The position numbers were made by a program, and so were the translations under genes. From Streptococcus infantis (GTDB taxonomy: Bacteria > Bacillota > Bacilli > Lactobacillales > Streptococcaceae): DNA of 64,000 nt. Below, one piece after another: positions 38,238-46,239 of this stretch. The stretch covers positions 1 to 64,000 of the forward strand of contig NZ_JAHZPZ010000003.1 in NCBI RefSeq assembly GCF_019929665.1. Reading direction: 5' to 3'. A model generated the notes under the pieces. It did no database searches, was not told the DNA's origin, and saw only the letters and a list, made by a program, of their open reading frames with translations. Position 1 is the stretch's first letter, and the number at the start of each line of letters is the position of its first letter.

Positions 38238-40898
38238 ATGAAAACTACAAAAGAAAGACTAGCAGCATCTATTCAAACTCCATTAAAAGATAGTCTAGCT
38301 TTTTACCATACAAGTCTAAAAGGCTTAGACCAAGAACAAGTCGAAGAAAACCGTGACCTATATGGTGAAAACACCATCACAAAGGGTCAAGAGGATTCCA
38401 TCTTTAAAAAGATTTATGAGTCCATTATTAATCCTTTCACAATCATTTTGCTTGTAATTGCCTTTATTTCTCTCGTTACAAACGTCTGGCTTGCCAAACC
38501 TGGCCAAGAGGACCCTACGACCTCTATTATTATCGTTGTCTTGGTTTTGATTTCAGGAGGCATCCGTTTTGTCCAAGAGTTGCGGAGCGACAAGGCGACA
38601 ACCAATCTTTCAAAAATGATTGTCAACACTGCAACTGTTATTCGCGATGGTCTTGAACAAGAGTTGCCAATAGATGAGTTGGTTGTGGGAGATCTCGTGA
38701 AATTGAGTGCGGGAGACATGATACCAGCAGATGTTATCTTATTTGAATCCCGCGACTTTTTCGTTCAACAGTCAGGTTTGACTGGAGAAAGTGATGCAGT
38801 TGAAAAGCTAGCTTTAAATAAAGCCACTGGTCAAAATGTAGATAGCCTCTTAGAAGCAGAATCTTTGGCATTCATGGGGACAAACGTTATCTCAGGAAGT
38901 GCTACAGCTATGGTCCTAGCGGTTGGTGATGACACCATGATGGGAGCCATCGAACAAACTCTCAACACCTATGATGAGCCAACTTCTTTTGAACGTGAAA
39001 TGAACAGCATTTCTTGGCTCTTGATTCGTTTGATGCTTGTCATGGTTCCAATCGTGTTTTTTGCAAATGGATTGACCGATGGAGACTGGTTAGAGGCTGG
39101 AGTATTTGCCTTGAGCGTGGGTGTCGGCCTTACACCAGAAATGCTTCCGATGATTATTACAGCTAGTTTGGCTAAAGGTTCCATTATCATGGCCAAGGAA
39201 AAGGTAGTCATCAAAAAACTCAATGCTATCCAAGACTTAGGGGCAATCGATATCCTTTGTACGGATAAAACTGGAACTCTAACGCAAGATGAGATTGTCT
39301 TAGAATATCCCTTGGATATCCATGGTGATTTGGATATGGCGGTCTTAAGAAGAGCTTATCTAAATTCACATTTTCAAACAGGTTTGAAGAACTTGATGGA
39401 CCGTGCCATCATCAGTAGAACTGAAAAAGAAGCCAAGGAACATGTTATCCTACAAAATTTGGATACTAGCTTCCAAAAAATCGACGAACTACCATTTGAT
39501 TTTGAACGTAGACGTATGAGTGTTATCGTCAAAGATGATAGCAATGTTGTTAGTATGGTGACCAAAGGCGCCTTGGAAGAAATGTTGACCATTTCGACAC
39601 ATGTGGAATATCGTGGAGAAATAATCCCTATTACGGAAGGTATTCGCCAAGAAGTACTGGCAGAAGTTGGTCAATTAAACCGTCAAGGCTTGCGTGTCTT
39701 AGGTGTTGGCTACAAATCAGGTCTACGTGAAGATTATGCCTATGCTGTGACTGATGAAAGTGACATGATCCTTACAGGTTACCTTGCCTTCTTGGATCCA
39801 CCAAAACCATCTGCAGCACCCGCTATTCAAGCTTTGCTTGAGCATGGTGTCAGAACAAAGATTTTAACTGGGGATAATGAAAAAGTAACCCAAGCCATCT
39901 GTGAAAAGGTTGGTTTGGATGTTGAGCGGATGCTTTTGGGAGCTGATATCGACCAAATGACAGACCAAGAATTGGCAGAAGCGGTTGAAAGTGTAACAGT
40001 CTTTGCCAAATTGTCTCCTGACCAAAAAGCTCGAATTATTCTACAATTGAAGAAAAATGGTCATGCCGTTGGTTATATGGGTGACGGTATTAATGATGCC
40101 CCATCTATGAAGGTGGCAGATGTTGGAATTTCCGTTGATACAGCAGTAGATATCGCAAAGGAAACTGCGGATGTTATTTTGCTGGACAAGGATCTCATGG
40201 TTCTTGAAACAGGTATCGTTGAGGGTCGCAAGGTCTACGCCAACATGACCAAGTACATCAAGATGACCGTTAGTTCAAACTTTGGGAATATCTTCTCTCT
40301 GTTGGTTGCAAGTATCTTCCTGCCATTTTTACCAATGGCTCCTGTTCATCTCATTGTCCTAAACCTAGTCTACGATTTATCTTGTGTGGCATTGCCGTTT
40401 GATAATGTGGACCAAGACTTCCTAAAACAACCCCATACATGGGAAGCAAAATCCATTACGCGATTTATGGTTTGGATGGGTCCAATCTCATCTATCTTTG
40501 ACATTTTGACCTTTATTTTCCTCTACTTTATTATTGTTCCTTTGGTGACAGGCTATCATTATGCTCATGATTCTGAATCTGCTCTTCAGTTTATTATCTT
40601 ATTCCAAACAGGATGGTTCATTGAATCTATGTGGTCTCAAACTATGGTTATCCATATGCTTCGTACGGCAAAAGTTCCTTTTGTACAAAGCAGACCAGCT
40701 TGGCTTGTAATCTTGACAACCTTGGTTGCCGCAATTTTCGTAACTAGTCTGCCTTATGGACCGCTAGTAAATATTCTTCGTTTAGCTCCATTAGGGCTTC
40801 CTTATTTCTTGTTCCTAACCTGTATTATTTTCTTGTACATGTTTAGCGTCACAGTTATTAAGAAATTTTACATTAGGAAGTACAAAGAATGGTTATAG
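38238..40898 (+). CDS. mgtA: MgtA-type magnesium-importing P-type ATPase (P3B)
   Basis: An 886-residue P-type ATPase. LTGESDAVEK lies in the actuator domain, DKTGTLTQDE is the phosphorylation site (about residues 341-350) and GYMGDGINDAPSMKVADVGIS the hinge. RFVQELRSDKAT after helix 2 and LIVLNLVYDLSCVALPFDNVDQDFL in the C-terminal membrane part are the marks of MgtA/MgtB rather than of Ca2+ pumps. It imports Mg2+ across the cytoplasmic membrane. ATAGGAGA precedes the ATG. The M-box, terminator, leader ORF and BOX element make a 500-bp 5' leader. Confidence 0.93.
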   Translation: MKTTKERLAASIQTPLKDSLAFYHTSLKGLDQEQVEENRDLYGENTITKGQEDSIFKKIYESIINPFTIILLVIAFISLVTNVWLAKPGQEDPTTSIIIVVLVLISGGIRFVQELRSDKATTNLSKMIVNTATVIRDGLEQELPIDELVVGDLVKLSAGDMIPADVILFESRDFFVQQSGLTGESDAVEKLALNKATGQNVDSLLEAESLAFMGTNVISGSATAMVLAVGDDTMMGAIEQTLNTYDEPTSFEREMNSISWLLIRLMLVMVPIVFFANGLTDGDWLEAGVFALSVGVGLTPEMLPMIITASLAKGSIIMAKEKVVIKKLNAIQDLGAIDILCTDKTGTLTQDEIVLEYPLDIHGDLDMAVLRRAYLNSHFQTGLKNLMDRAIISRTEKEAKEHVILQNLDTSFQKIDELPFDFERRRMSVIVKDDSNVVSMVTKGALEEMLTISTHVEYRGEIIPITEGIRQEVLAEVGQLNRQGLRVLGVGYKSGLREDYAYAVTDESDMILTGYLAFLDPPKPSAAPAIQALLEHGVRTKILTGDNEKVTQAICEKVGLDVERMLLGADIDQMTDQELAEAVESVTVFAKLSPDQKARIILQLKKNGHAVGYMGDGINDAPSMKVADVGISVDTAVDIAKETADVILLDKDLMVLETGIVEGRKVYANMTKYIKMTVSSNFGNIFSLLVASIFLPFLPMAPVHLIVLNLVYDLSCVALPFDNVDQDFLKQPHTWEAKSITRFMVWMGPISSIFDILTFIFLYFIIVPLVTGYHYAHDSESALQFIILFQTGWFIESMWSQTMVIHMLRTAKVPFVQSRPAWLVILTTLVAAIFVTSLPYGPLVNILRLAPLGLPYFLFLTCIIFLYMFSVTVIKKFYIRKYKEWL

Positions 40899-41033
40899 TT
40901 CGGTTTTTGTCAAGAAAAAAGATAGAAAACTGAGGAAAAAGTTAAATTTTTTTAAAAATAGGTCGCAAGTCGGATGTTTTTTATGGTATAATAGAATAAA
41001 CTGATAGTAACATGTAGCGAAAGGGGTAGGTAC

Positions 41034-41432
41034 ATGATCAAAATTTATACAGTCTCAAGTTGTACTAGCTGTAAAAAAGCTAAGACCTGGCTCAATGCCC
41101 ACCAGTTAAGTTATAAAGAACAAAACCTCGGTAAAGAGGGAATTTCTAGAGAAGAATTATTAGATATTCTAACAAAAACAGACAATGGAATTGCGAGCAT
41201 TGTATCATCAAAGAATCGCTACGCTAAAGCTCTCGGAGTTGATATCGAAGATTTGAGTGTCAATGAAGTGCTTAATTTAATCATGGAAACACCACGCATC
41301 CTAAAAAGTCCAATTCTTGTTGACGAGAAACGTTTACAAGTTGGCTATAAAGAAGATGACATTCGTGCCTTCTTGCCACGCTCTGTCCGCAATGTAGAAA
41401 ATGCAGAAGCACGTTTACGTGCAGCACTATAA
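41034..41432 (+). CDS. spxA: Spx-family RNA polymerase-binding regulator
   Basis: A 132-residue ArsC/Spx-fold protein. The redox switch CTSC is at residues 10-13. TPRILKSPILVDEKRLQVGYKEDDIRAFLP is the typical Spx core. Spx binds the RNA polymerase alpha subunit and alters transcription under disulfide and envelope stress; streptococci have two copies, SpxA1 and SpxA2, and I cannot tell surely which this is. An extended -10 (TTATGGTATAAT) lies about 35 bp upstream, and AAAGGGG before the ATG. A terminator follows. Confidence 0.92.
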   Translation: MIKIYTVSSCTSCKKAKTWLNAHQLSYKEQNLGKEGISREELLDILTKTDNGIASIVSSKNRYAKALGVDIEDLSVNEVLNLIMETPRILKSPILVDEKRLQVGYKEDDIRAFLPRSVRNVENAEARLRAAL

Positions 41433-41438
41433 AACATA

Positions 41439-41468
41439 AAGGCTGGGAGTGACTCCTAGCCTTATTTG
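41439..41468 (+). terminator. Rho-independent terminator of spxA
   Basis: AAGGCTGGGA (41439-41448) pairs with TCCTAGCCTT (41454-41463) with one G-T pair, followed by ATTTG. Confidence 0.75.
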
Positions 41469-41492
41469 ATAGATAAATAAGGAAAAATAAAT

Positions 41493-42065
41493 ATGAAGAA
41501 GATAGTTATCGGTACAGTTGCGCTCCTATTTTTGCTAGCTGGCTGTGGACAGAAAAAAGAGTCTGCGGAACCTTCTAAAGATACAACGACAGAAGCTCTT
41601 CAATCAACTTTGCCTGTTCTAGAAAATGCCAATAACAATACAGTTGTAACAAAGACGCTTGTTCTACCTGCTGACGAAAATGGGGTTCAACAAACCCAGA
41701 CCATTACCTATAAGGGCAAACAGTTCTTGACCTTAACGATTCAGCAAAAACGACAAGTTTCAGAAGACCTCAAGAACTTTATTGCAGAGCATGGATTAGA
41801 GGAAGCAAAAAAGGCCTTGAAAGAAGGAGAAGACAAGGATGAATCGGTCCAAGAAGCACGGAAAATTCCTGGATTTAACCTTGAAACCAATCTTTTAAGT
41901 GAAACCGAGATTGAAACAAAAACAAGTTATGATTTTCAAGTTCTAGACGTTAAAAAGGCAAGCGAAAGCGAATATTTAAAAAATGTGGGATTAGAAAATC
42001 TACTAAAAAACGAACCAGAAGAATATATTGAAAATCGAGTTGCAAGTGGCGCGACTGTCCAGTAA
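41493..42065 (+). CDS. Secreted lipoprotein, YehR/DUF1307-like
   Basis: A 190-residue protein with signal peptide and lipobox LLAGCGQ (Cys at residue 19), then a polar Ser/Thr/Glu linker (about 22-45). The domain with TLVLPADENGVQQTQTITYKGK and later YDFQVLDVKKASESEY resembles YehR-type DUF1307 lipoproteins, whose function is unknown. AAGGAAAA precedes the ATG. It lies between the spxA terminator and the ireB promoter, so it is probably transcribed alone or by read-through from spxA. Confidence 0.75.
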   Translation: MKKIVIGTVALLFLLAGCGQKKESAEPSKDTTTEALQSTLPVLENANNNTVVTKTLVLPADENGVQQTQTITYKGKQFLTLTIQQKRQVSEDLKNFIAEHGLEEAKKALKEGEDKDESVQEARKIPGFNLETNLLSETEIETKTSYDFQVLDVKKASESEYLKNVGLENLLKNEPEEYIENRVASGATVQ

Positions 42066-42103
42066 GGAAGTCACAGAAAATCAGCAAAATCAGGCTGTGT
42101 CAT

Positions 42104-42132
42104 TTGTAGAATGGCTGTGAATGTGCTATAAT
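42104..42132 (+). promoter_or_regulatory. Promoter of the ireB-ruvX-DUF1292 operon
   Basis: TTGTAG (42104-42109), 17 bp, TATAAT (42127-42132), 30 bp before the ireB ATG. Confidence 0.85.
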
Positions 42133-42162
42133 AGTACTATTCTAAGGAAAGAGGGTGTTAGA

Positions 42163-42429
42163 ATGGGATTTACTGAAGAAACCGTACGTTTTAAATTGGA
42201 TGATTCCAATAAAAAAGAAATTAGTGAAACATTGACAGAAGTCTATGCTTCATTGAACGAGAAGGGGTATAACCCTATTAACCAAATTGTGGGCTATGTT
42301 CTCAGTGGAGACCCAGCTTACGTTCCTCGTTACAATAACGCAAGAAATCAAATCCGTAAATACGAACGCGACGAGATTGTTGAAGAATTGGTCCGCTACT
42401 ACCTTAAGGGACAAGGAGTCGATCTATAA
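42163..42429 (+). CDS. ireB: IreB-family regulatory phosphoprotein (UPF0297)
   Basis: An 88-residue protein starting [19 protein letters not shown]. In Enterococcus IreB is phosphorylated on a Thr in the N-terminal MGFTDETVRF motif by the PASTA kinase IreK and affects cephalosporin resistance; the same Thr is present here at residue 4. The ATG at 42163 with AAAGAGG upstream is chosen; the longer frame from 42121 overlaps the -10 box. The ruvX gene starts 3 bp after its stop. Confidence 0.93.
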   Translation: MGFTEETVRFKLDDSNKKEISETLTEVYASLNEKGYNPINQIVGYVLSGDPAYVPRYNNARNQIRKYERDEIVEELVRYYLKGQGVDL

Positions 42430-42432
42430 CTA

Positions 42433-42852
42433 ATGAGAATTATGGGGTTGGACGTTGGTTCCAAAACAGTAGGAGTAGCGATTAGCGATCCGTTAGGGTT
42501 TACAGCACAAGGTCTCGAAATCATCCAAATCAATGAAGATCAAGGAGAGTTCGGCTTTGAACGACTCAAGGAATTGGTTGACACCTATAAGGTAGAGCGC
42601 TTTGTTGTTGGTTTACCTAAAAATATGAACAATACCAGTGGACCTCGGGTGGAAGCGAGTCAAGCCTATGGAGCAAAACTGGAAGAACTCTTTGGCTTGC
42701 CAGTGGAGTACCAGGATGAGCGCCTAACCACGGTTGCTGCTGAGCGCATGTTGATTGAGCAAGCAGATATTAGTCGTAATAAGCGTAAAAAAGTTATTGA
42801 TAAATTAGCAGCTCAATTGATTTTGCAAAATTATTTAGATAGAAAATTTTAA
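42433..42852 (+). CDS. ruvX: Holliday-junction resolvase-like pre-16S rRNA nuclease (YqgF/RuvX)
   Basis: A 139-residue RNase H-fold protein. [17 protein letters not shown] (residues 4-20) carries the first catalytic Asp, VVGLPKNM the second strand and YQDERLTT the Glu; [10 protein letters not shown] closes it with the final Asp. YqgF proteins mature the 5' end of 16S rRNA in E. coli; a role at Holliday junctions was proposed earlier. It is tightly packed between ireB and the DUF1292 gene, a widely conserved trio in Firmicutes. Confidence 0.95.
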   Translation: MRIMGLDVGSKTVGVAISDPLGFTAQGLEIIQINEDQGEFGFERLKELVDTYKVERFVVGLPKNMNNTSGPRVEASQAYGAKLEELFGLPVEYQDERLTTVAAERMLIEQADISRNKRKKVIDKLAAQLILQNYLDRKF

Positions 42853-42867
42853 GACAGAGGAGAAACT

Positions 42868-43173
42868 ATGTCACACGATCACAACCACGATCACGAAGAA
42901 CGTGAACTTATTACACTTGTAGATGAGCAAGGAAACGAAACTTTATTTGAAATCCTTTTGACTATTGACGGAAAAGAAGAATTTGGTAAAAACTATGTTC
43001 TTCTTGTACCAGTTAATGCAGAAGAAGATGAAAACGGCGAAGTTGAAATCCAAGCATACTCATTCATCGAAAATGAAGATGGAACTGAAGGTGAATTGCA
43101 ACCAATCCCTGAAGATTCAGAAGATGAATGGAACATGATTGAAGAAGTCTTCAACAGCTTTATGGAGGAGTAA
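42868..43173 (+). CDS. DUF1292-family acidic protein
   Basis: A 101-residue, very acidic protein with a His/Asp-rich start ([11 protein letters not shown]) and the DUF1292 core [22 protein letters not shown]. Function is unknown. It is conserved as the third gene after ireB and ruvX. AGAGGAG precedes the ATG. The N-terminal HDHNHDH run could bind metal; that is inference. Its stop codon lies inside the first palindrome of a hairpin cluster. Confidence 0.9.
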   Translation: MSHDHNHDHEERELITLVDEQGNETLFEILLTIDGKEEFGKNYVLLVPVNAEEDENGEVEIQAYSFIENEDGTEGELQPIPEDSEDEWNMIEEVFNSFMEE

Positions 43174-43290
43174 AAATGTTCAGTGAACATTTTTACTCCA
43201 ACTCCCAGAAACTGGAAAGAGTTGGAACGTCCAGTGGACGTTTTTAGCCTGACGCTAAAATAAAATTTAGCTAGTGTCTAGCAAAATGAG
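43167..43290 (+). repeat. Cluster of nested palindromes between DUF1292 and folC
   Basis: Successive inverted repeats: 16-bp arms around a single G (43167-43182 and 43184-43199, core TGTTCAGTGAACA); CCAACTC/GAGTTGG; AACGTCCA/TGGACGTT around a single G (43226-43242, core CGTCCAGTGGACG); TTTTAGC/GCTAAAA; and GCTAG/CTAGC. It may be a dispersed streptococcal repeat of the SPRITE kind (terminator-like elements); the assignment is from memory and unproven. Confidence 0.6.
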
Positions 43291-43291
43291 T

Positions 43292-43320
43292 AAAAAGCGA
43301 AGAGAATCTTCGCTTTTTTG
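43292..43320 (+). terminator. Rho-independent terminator before folC
   Basis: AAAAAGCGAAGA (43292-43303) pairs with TCTTCGCTTTTT (43307-43318), loop GAA, T tail. folC starts 15 bp later. Confidence 0.9.
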
Positions 43321-43334
43321 TTAAGGAGATAAGC

Positions 43335-44585
43335 ATGATTGAAGTAGAAAAATGGCTTCATAGTCGGATTGGCTTGAATTTTAGATCAGGATTGGGACGG
43401 ATGCAAAGAGCGGTGGATTTGCTGGGGAATCCTGAGCAAACCTATCCAATTATCCATGTGACAGGGACAAATGGCAAGGGGTCAACTATTGCTTTTATGA
43501 GGGAGCTTTTTGTTGCCCATGGGAAAACGGTCGGCACCTTTACTTCGCCCCACATTGTCAGTATCCATGACCGTATCTGTATTAATGGTGAGCCTATATC
43601 GGACGAAGATTTTATTCGTTTAGCAGATCAAGTCAAAGCAATGGAGCAAAGACTTTTAGAAACCCACGATCAGCTATCTTTTTTTGAGTTGCTGACCTTG
43701 ATTGCTTTGCTTTATTTTAAAGAGCAAAAAGTAGATTTGGTCCTACTGGAAGTTGGGATAGGTGGACTTCTTGATACCACTAATGTGGTGACAGGAGAAA
43801 TTGCAATCATCACATCAATCGGCCTCGATCACCAGGAGACCTTGGGCGATAGTTTAACAGCAATTGCTGAGCAAAAAGCAGGGATTTTTAAGCCCGGGAA
43901 GTCAGCTGTGATTGCAAATTTAGCACAGGAAGCTCAACTCGTTTGTCAAAGGACAGCTACTGATTTGGGTGTAAGTCTCTACCAAGCCTACCAAGATTTT
44001 TCTTTCAAGAATGGTCATTTTTCTTCTTCTCTTGCGAATCTGAACCAACTAAAACTAGGTTTGGAAGGGGCCTATCAGGAGGGAAATGCAGCTCTTGCCT
44101 TGCAGGCTTTCCTACTATTTATGGCACAAAGAGACGAGAAAGTAGATCAAGAAGCAGTACGTGTTGCCTTGCAAGCTACTAAATGGGCTGGAAGGCTAGA
44201 AGCTGTCACTGAGCACATCTATCTGGATGGGGCTCACAATCTACCAGCTCTAGAGCGTTTGGTTGAATTTATCCAAGAGAAAATCCAGCAAGGGTACCAG
44301 CCACAAATTCTATTTGGTGCGCTAAAGCGGAAAGATTATAGTGGGATGCTTACTTATTTAACAGAGCATTTACCTGATGTAGTTCTCTATGTTACGAGTT
44401 TTGACTATCAGGGTTCCTTGGAAGAGCAAGACTTTGGAGATTATACAAGCATTGCTTCATATCGAGAATTTATAGATAATCTTGAAGCTTCTGCACAAGA
44501 GAAAGACTTGCTATTTGTGACAGGCTCTCTCTATTTTATATCTGAGGTTCGAGCTTGTATCATGGCCTCAGAGTCATTTGATTGA
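43335..44585 (+). CDS. folC: Bifunctional folylpolyglutamate / dihydrofolate synthase
   Basis: A 416-residue Mur-ligase-family enzyme that joins dihydropteroate to glutamate and lengthens the glutamate tail of folates. The P-loop HVTGTNGKGST is at about residues 41-51, TSPHIVSIHDRI follows, and IITSIGLDHQETLG holds the metal-binding His. AAGGAGATA precedes the ATG. The gene sits just behind a strong terminator, and I see no clear promoter in the 15-bp gap; it may rely on read-through or on a promoter within the palindrome cluster. Alternative copy: streptococci often have two folC genes. Confidence 0.93.
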   Translation: MIEVEKWLHSRIGLNFRSGLGRMQRAVDLLGNPEQTYPIIHVTGTNGKGSTIAFMRELFVAHGKTVGTFTSPHIVSIHDRICINGEPISDEDFIRLADQVKAMEQRLLETHDQLSFFELLTLIALLYFKEQKVDLVLLEVGIGGLLDTTNVVTGEIAIITSIGLDHQETLGDSLTAIAEQKAGIFKPGKSAVIANLAQEAQLVCQRTATDLGVSLYQAYQDFSFKNGHFSSSLANLNQLKLGLEGAYQEGNAALALQAFLLFMAQRDEKVDQEAVRVALQATKWAGRLEAVTEHIYLDGAHNLPALERLVEFIQEKIQQGYQPQILFGALKRKDYSGMLTYLTEHLPDVVLYVTSFDYQGSLEEQDFGDYTSIASYREFIDNLEASAQEKDLLFVTGSLYFISEVRACIMASESFD

Positions 44586-44611
44586 CTCTCCAATCTTTAT
44601 TTGTTATAGTG
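44583..44611 (+). promoter_or_regulatory. Promoter of the small lipoprotein gene
   Basis: TTGACT (44583-44588), 17 bp, TATAGT (44606-44611). The -35 box overlaps the folC stop codon. Confidence 0.8.
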
Positions 44612-44668
44612 AAGGTGTGGTGGCTCAGCAGGGTTATTCTGACTTTAAGTCACTAAAAGAAAGGAGAC

Positions 44669-45097
44669 ATGATGTCACTAAAAAAATTCACACTTTCTCT
44701 TGCTTCTTTGGCAAGTCTTAGTCTCTTAGTTGCATGTTCGCCAAAAGAGCAAGTAACTCCTTCAACTCAAGCAAGTACTAGTACGGAAGTAACGACCACT
44801 CAACCAGCAGAAACGACTGTTTCTAGTTCGACTGCTAGTTCAGTAACCAACATTGATGGGACCTATAAAGGGCAAGATGAGGGAGATAGCATTACTCTCG
44901 TTGTTACTGGTAATACTGGAACATGGACGGAAGTAGAGCCTGATGGTGATCAGGAAATTAAAAAGGTCACCTTCGAACCAGAAAGTCAGAGAGTCTTTAT
45001 TGGAGATGATATCAAGGTTTATGTAGCTGATGGCAATCAAATGATCATTGATGATATGGATCGCGAAATTTCTGATCGTATCGTTCTAAAAAAATAG
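44669..45097 (+). CDS. Small secreted lipoprotein
   Basis: A 142-residue protein. The signal peptide ends in the lipobox LLVACSP (Cys at residue 23), followed by a Thr/Ser-rich linker (about 25-60) and a small beta-rich domain with IDGTYKGQDEGDSITLVVTGN. I do not recognise the domain; it looks like the lipocalin-like or DUF-type domains found on many streptococcal lipoproteins. Two ATG codons in a row follow AAAGGAG; the first or the second may be used. A terminator closes the unit. Confidence 0.8.
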   Translation: MMSLKKFTLSLASLASLSLLVACSPKEQVTPSTQASTSTEVTTTQPAETTVSSSTASSVTNIDGTYKGQDEGDSITLVVTGNTGTWTEVEPDGDQEIKKVTFEPESQRVFIGDDIKVYVADGNQMIIDDMDREISDRIVLKK

Positions 45098-45108
45098 ACA
45101 TCTTTTGT

Positions 45109-45151
45109 AAGGATTTGAATCTCGTTAACACGGATTCGGGTCCTTTTTTCT
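45109..45151 (+). terminator. Rho-independent terminator of the lipoprotein gene
   Basis: AAGGATTTGAATC (45109-45121) faces GATTCGGGTCCTT (45133-45145) with an internal mismatch, then TTTTC. Confidence 0.8.
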
Positions 45152-45230
45152 TTAATCAATTTTTGGCATAAAAAATCCATACGATTAAGGTAGCTATTTT
45201 CTACCAAAAAGTATGGAGGGATAGTTTTTA

Positions 45231-46043
45231 TTAAAGGAACTGCTCTTGTAAAAAGTGAGCGACTCCGTCTTCTTCGTTGGTTAGTGGTAATTGCTCGTCT
45301 GCGAAAGAAAGTAGAGCGGGATTAGCATTTTTCATGGCATATCCTCTACCTGCAAAGGAGAGCATTTCTTGGTCATTGTGTTCGTCACCAAAGGCAATCA
45401 GGTTCTGTCTGTCTATATTCATGACATTTAGAAGGTATTCAAGGGCAAAGGCCTTGTGAACACCTTTGGGTGCGCATTCGAGGATGTTTAAAGGACCACC
45501 CCAAGTATTAATGTTGAGTTGATGCTTGTAAAAACTGTTCATTTCTTCTGCGAGAGCATATTTGTCACTTGCGCGAGTTTGAAATAAAATGCAGTTAGGG
45601 TCCTTGGTGACAAGTTCAGGATTAAATTGATTTTCAGGTCTGAAGTTTTCAACACCAAATAGTCTAGGGTCGGCAATCTCCTTGTCTGGAGCCGTAATGT
45701 AAAAGTTTTTACGGTATTCACCTGCGATAAAGTCTGCCTCAATCTCCTCTTTTCGTTTCACGATATCCAAGAGGTATTTTTTGTCCACAGTCAGACACTT
45801 TTCATGTTTCCAAACCTTACCTGGCAGATGAGTGAGTGAACCATTGAAGTTAATCATAGGAGTCTCAAGTTCAAGTTGGTCATAAAAATCTTTGGCCATA
45901 CGATATGGGCGACCAGTTGCGATAACCACATGGTGGCCTTTCTTAGAAATTTTTTTAATGGTTTCTTTTGTAAAGTCAGAGAGTTTGCTTTCTCCATTAA
46001 GTAAGGTACCGTCTAAGTCCACGGCAATCATTTTTTTAGTCAT
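45231..46043 (-). CDS. Cof-type HAD-superfamily phosphatase
   Basis: A 270-residue phosphatase. Motif I DLDGTLL is at residues 9-15 and motif II is VIATGRP (about 41-47). The C-terminal GDEHNDQEML holds the last catalytic acids, and the C2B cap domain lies in between. Cof/YidA-type enzymes act on sugar phosphates or flavin nucleotides; the substrate cannot be named here. It is monocistronic on the minus strand. Confidence 0.9.
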   Translation of the reverse strand: MTKKMIAVDLDGTLLNGESKLSDFTKETIKKISKKGHHVVIATGRPYRMAKDFYDQLELETPMINFNGSLTHLPGKVWKHEKCLTVDKKYLLDIVKRKEEIEADFIAGEYRKNFYITAPDKEIADPRLFGVENFRPENQFNPELVTKDPNCILFQTRASDKYALAEEMNSFYKHQLNINTWGGPLNILECAPKGVHKAFALEYLLNVMNIDRQNLIAFGDEHNDQEMLSFAGRGYAMKNANPALLSFADEQLPLTNEEDGVAHFLQEQFL

Positions 46044-46173
46044 AAAATCCTCCCGAATTTAGTTTCAGATAAGATGTTTCCTATTATATCAAAAAGCTGA
46101 AAGAAAAGCTGACTATAAGCAAAAATAAGAAGAATCATATCCTTTAAGAATTTTTAAAAATAAGAAAAATAGC

Positions 46174-46202
46174 TTGAAAATGTGAATGATTAATGATATA
46201 AT
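46174..46202 (+). promoter_or_regulatory. Promoter of the NCS2 permease gene
   Basis: TTGAAA (46174-46179), 17 bp, TATAAT (46197-46202), 37 bp before the ATG. There is no room for a purine riboswitch in between. Confidence 0.85.
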
Positions 46203-46239
46203 AGACATATTGTTCGTAAAATGACAAAGGAGATTAAAA

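Noticed and set aside
43167..43199. Attachment site or integron-like element before folC
   Set aside because: The gene order ireB-ruvX-DUF1292-folC is the normal streptococcal one and no integrase is near; the palindromes are better seen as a repeat element.
46141..46165. CiaR-type direct repeat (TTTAAG-N5-TTTAAG)
   Set aside because: Only the first half matches; the second reads TTAAAA, and no small-RNA hairpin follows.
46044..46239. Purine riboswitch upstream of the NCS2 permease
   Set aside because: The promoter lies 37 bp before the start codon, leaving no space, and the conserved core bases are missing.
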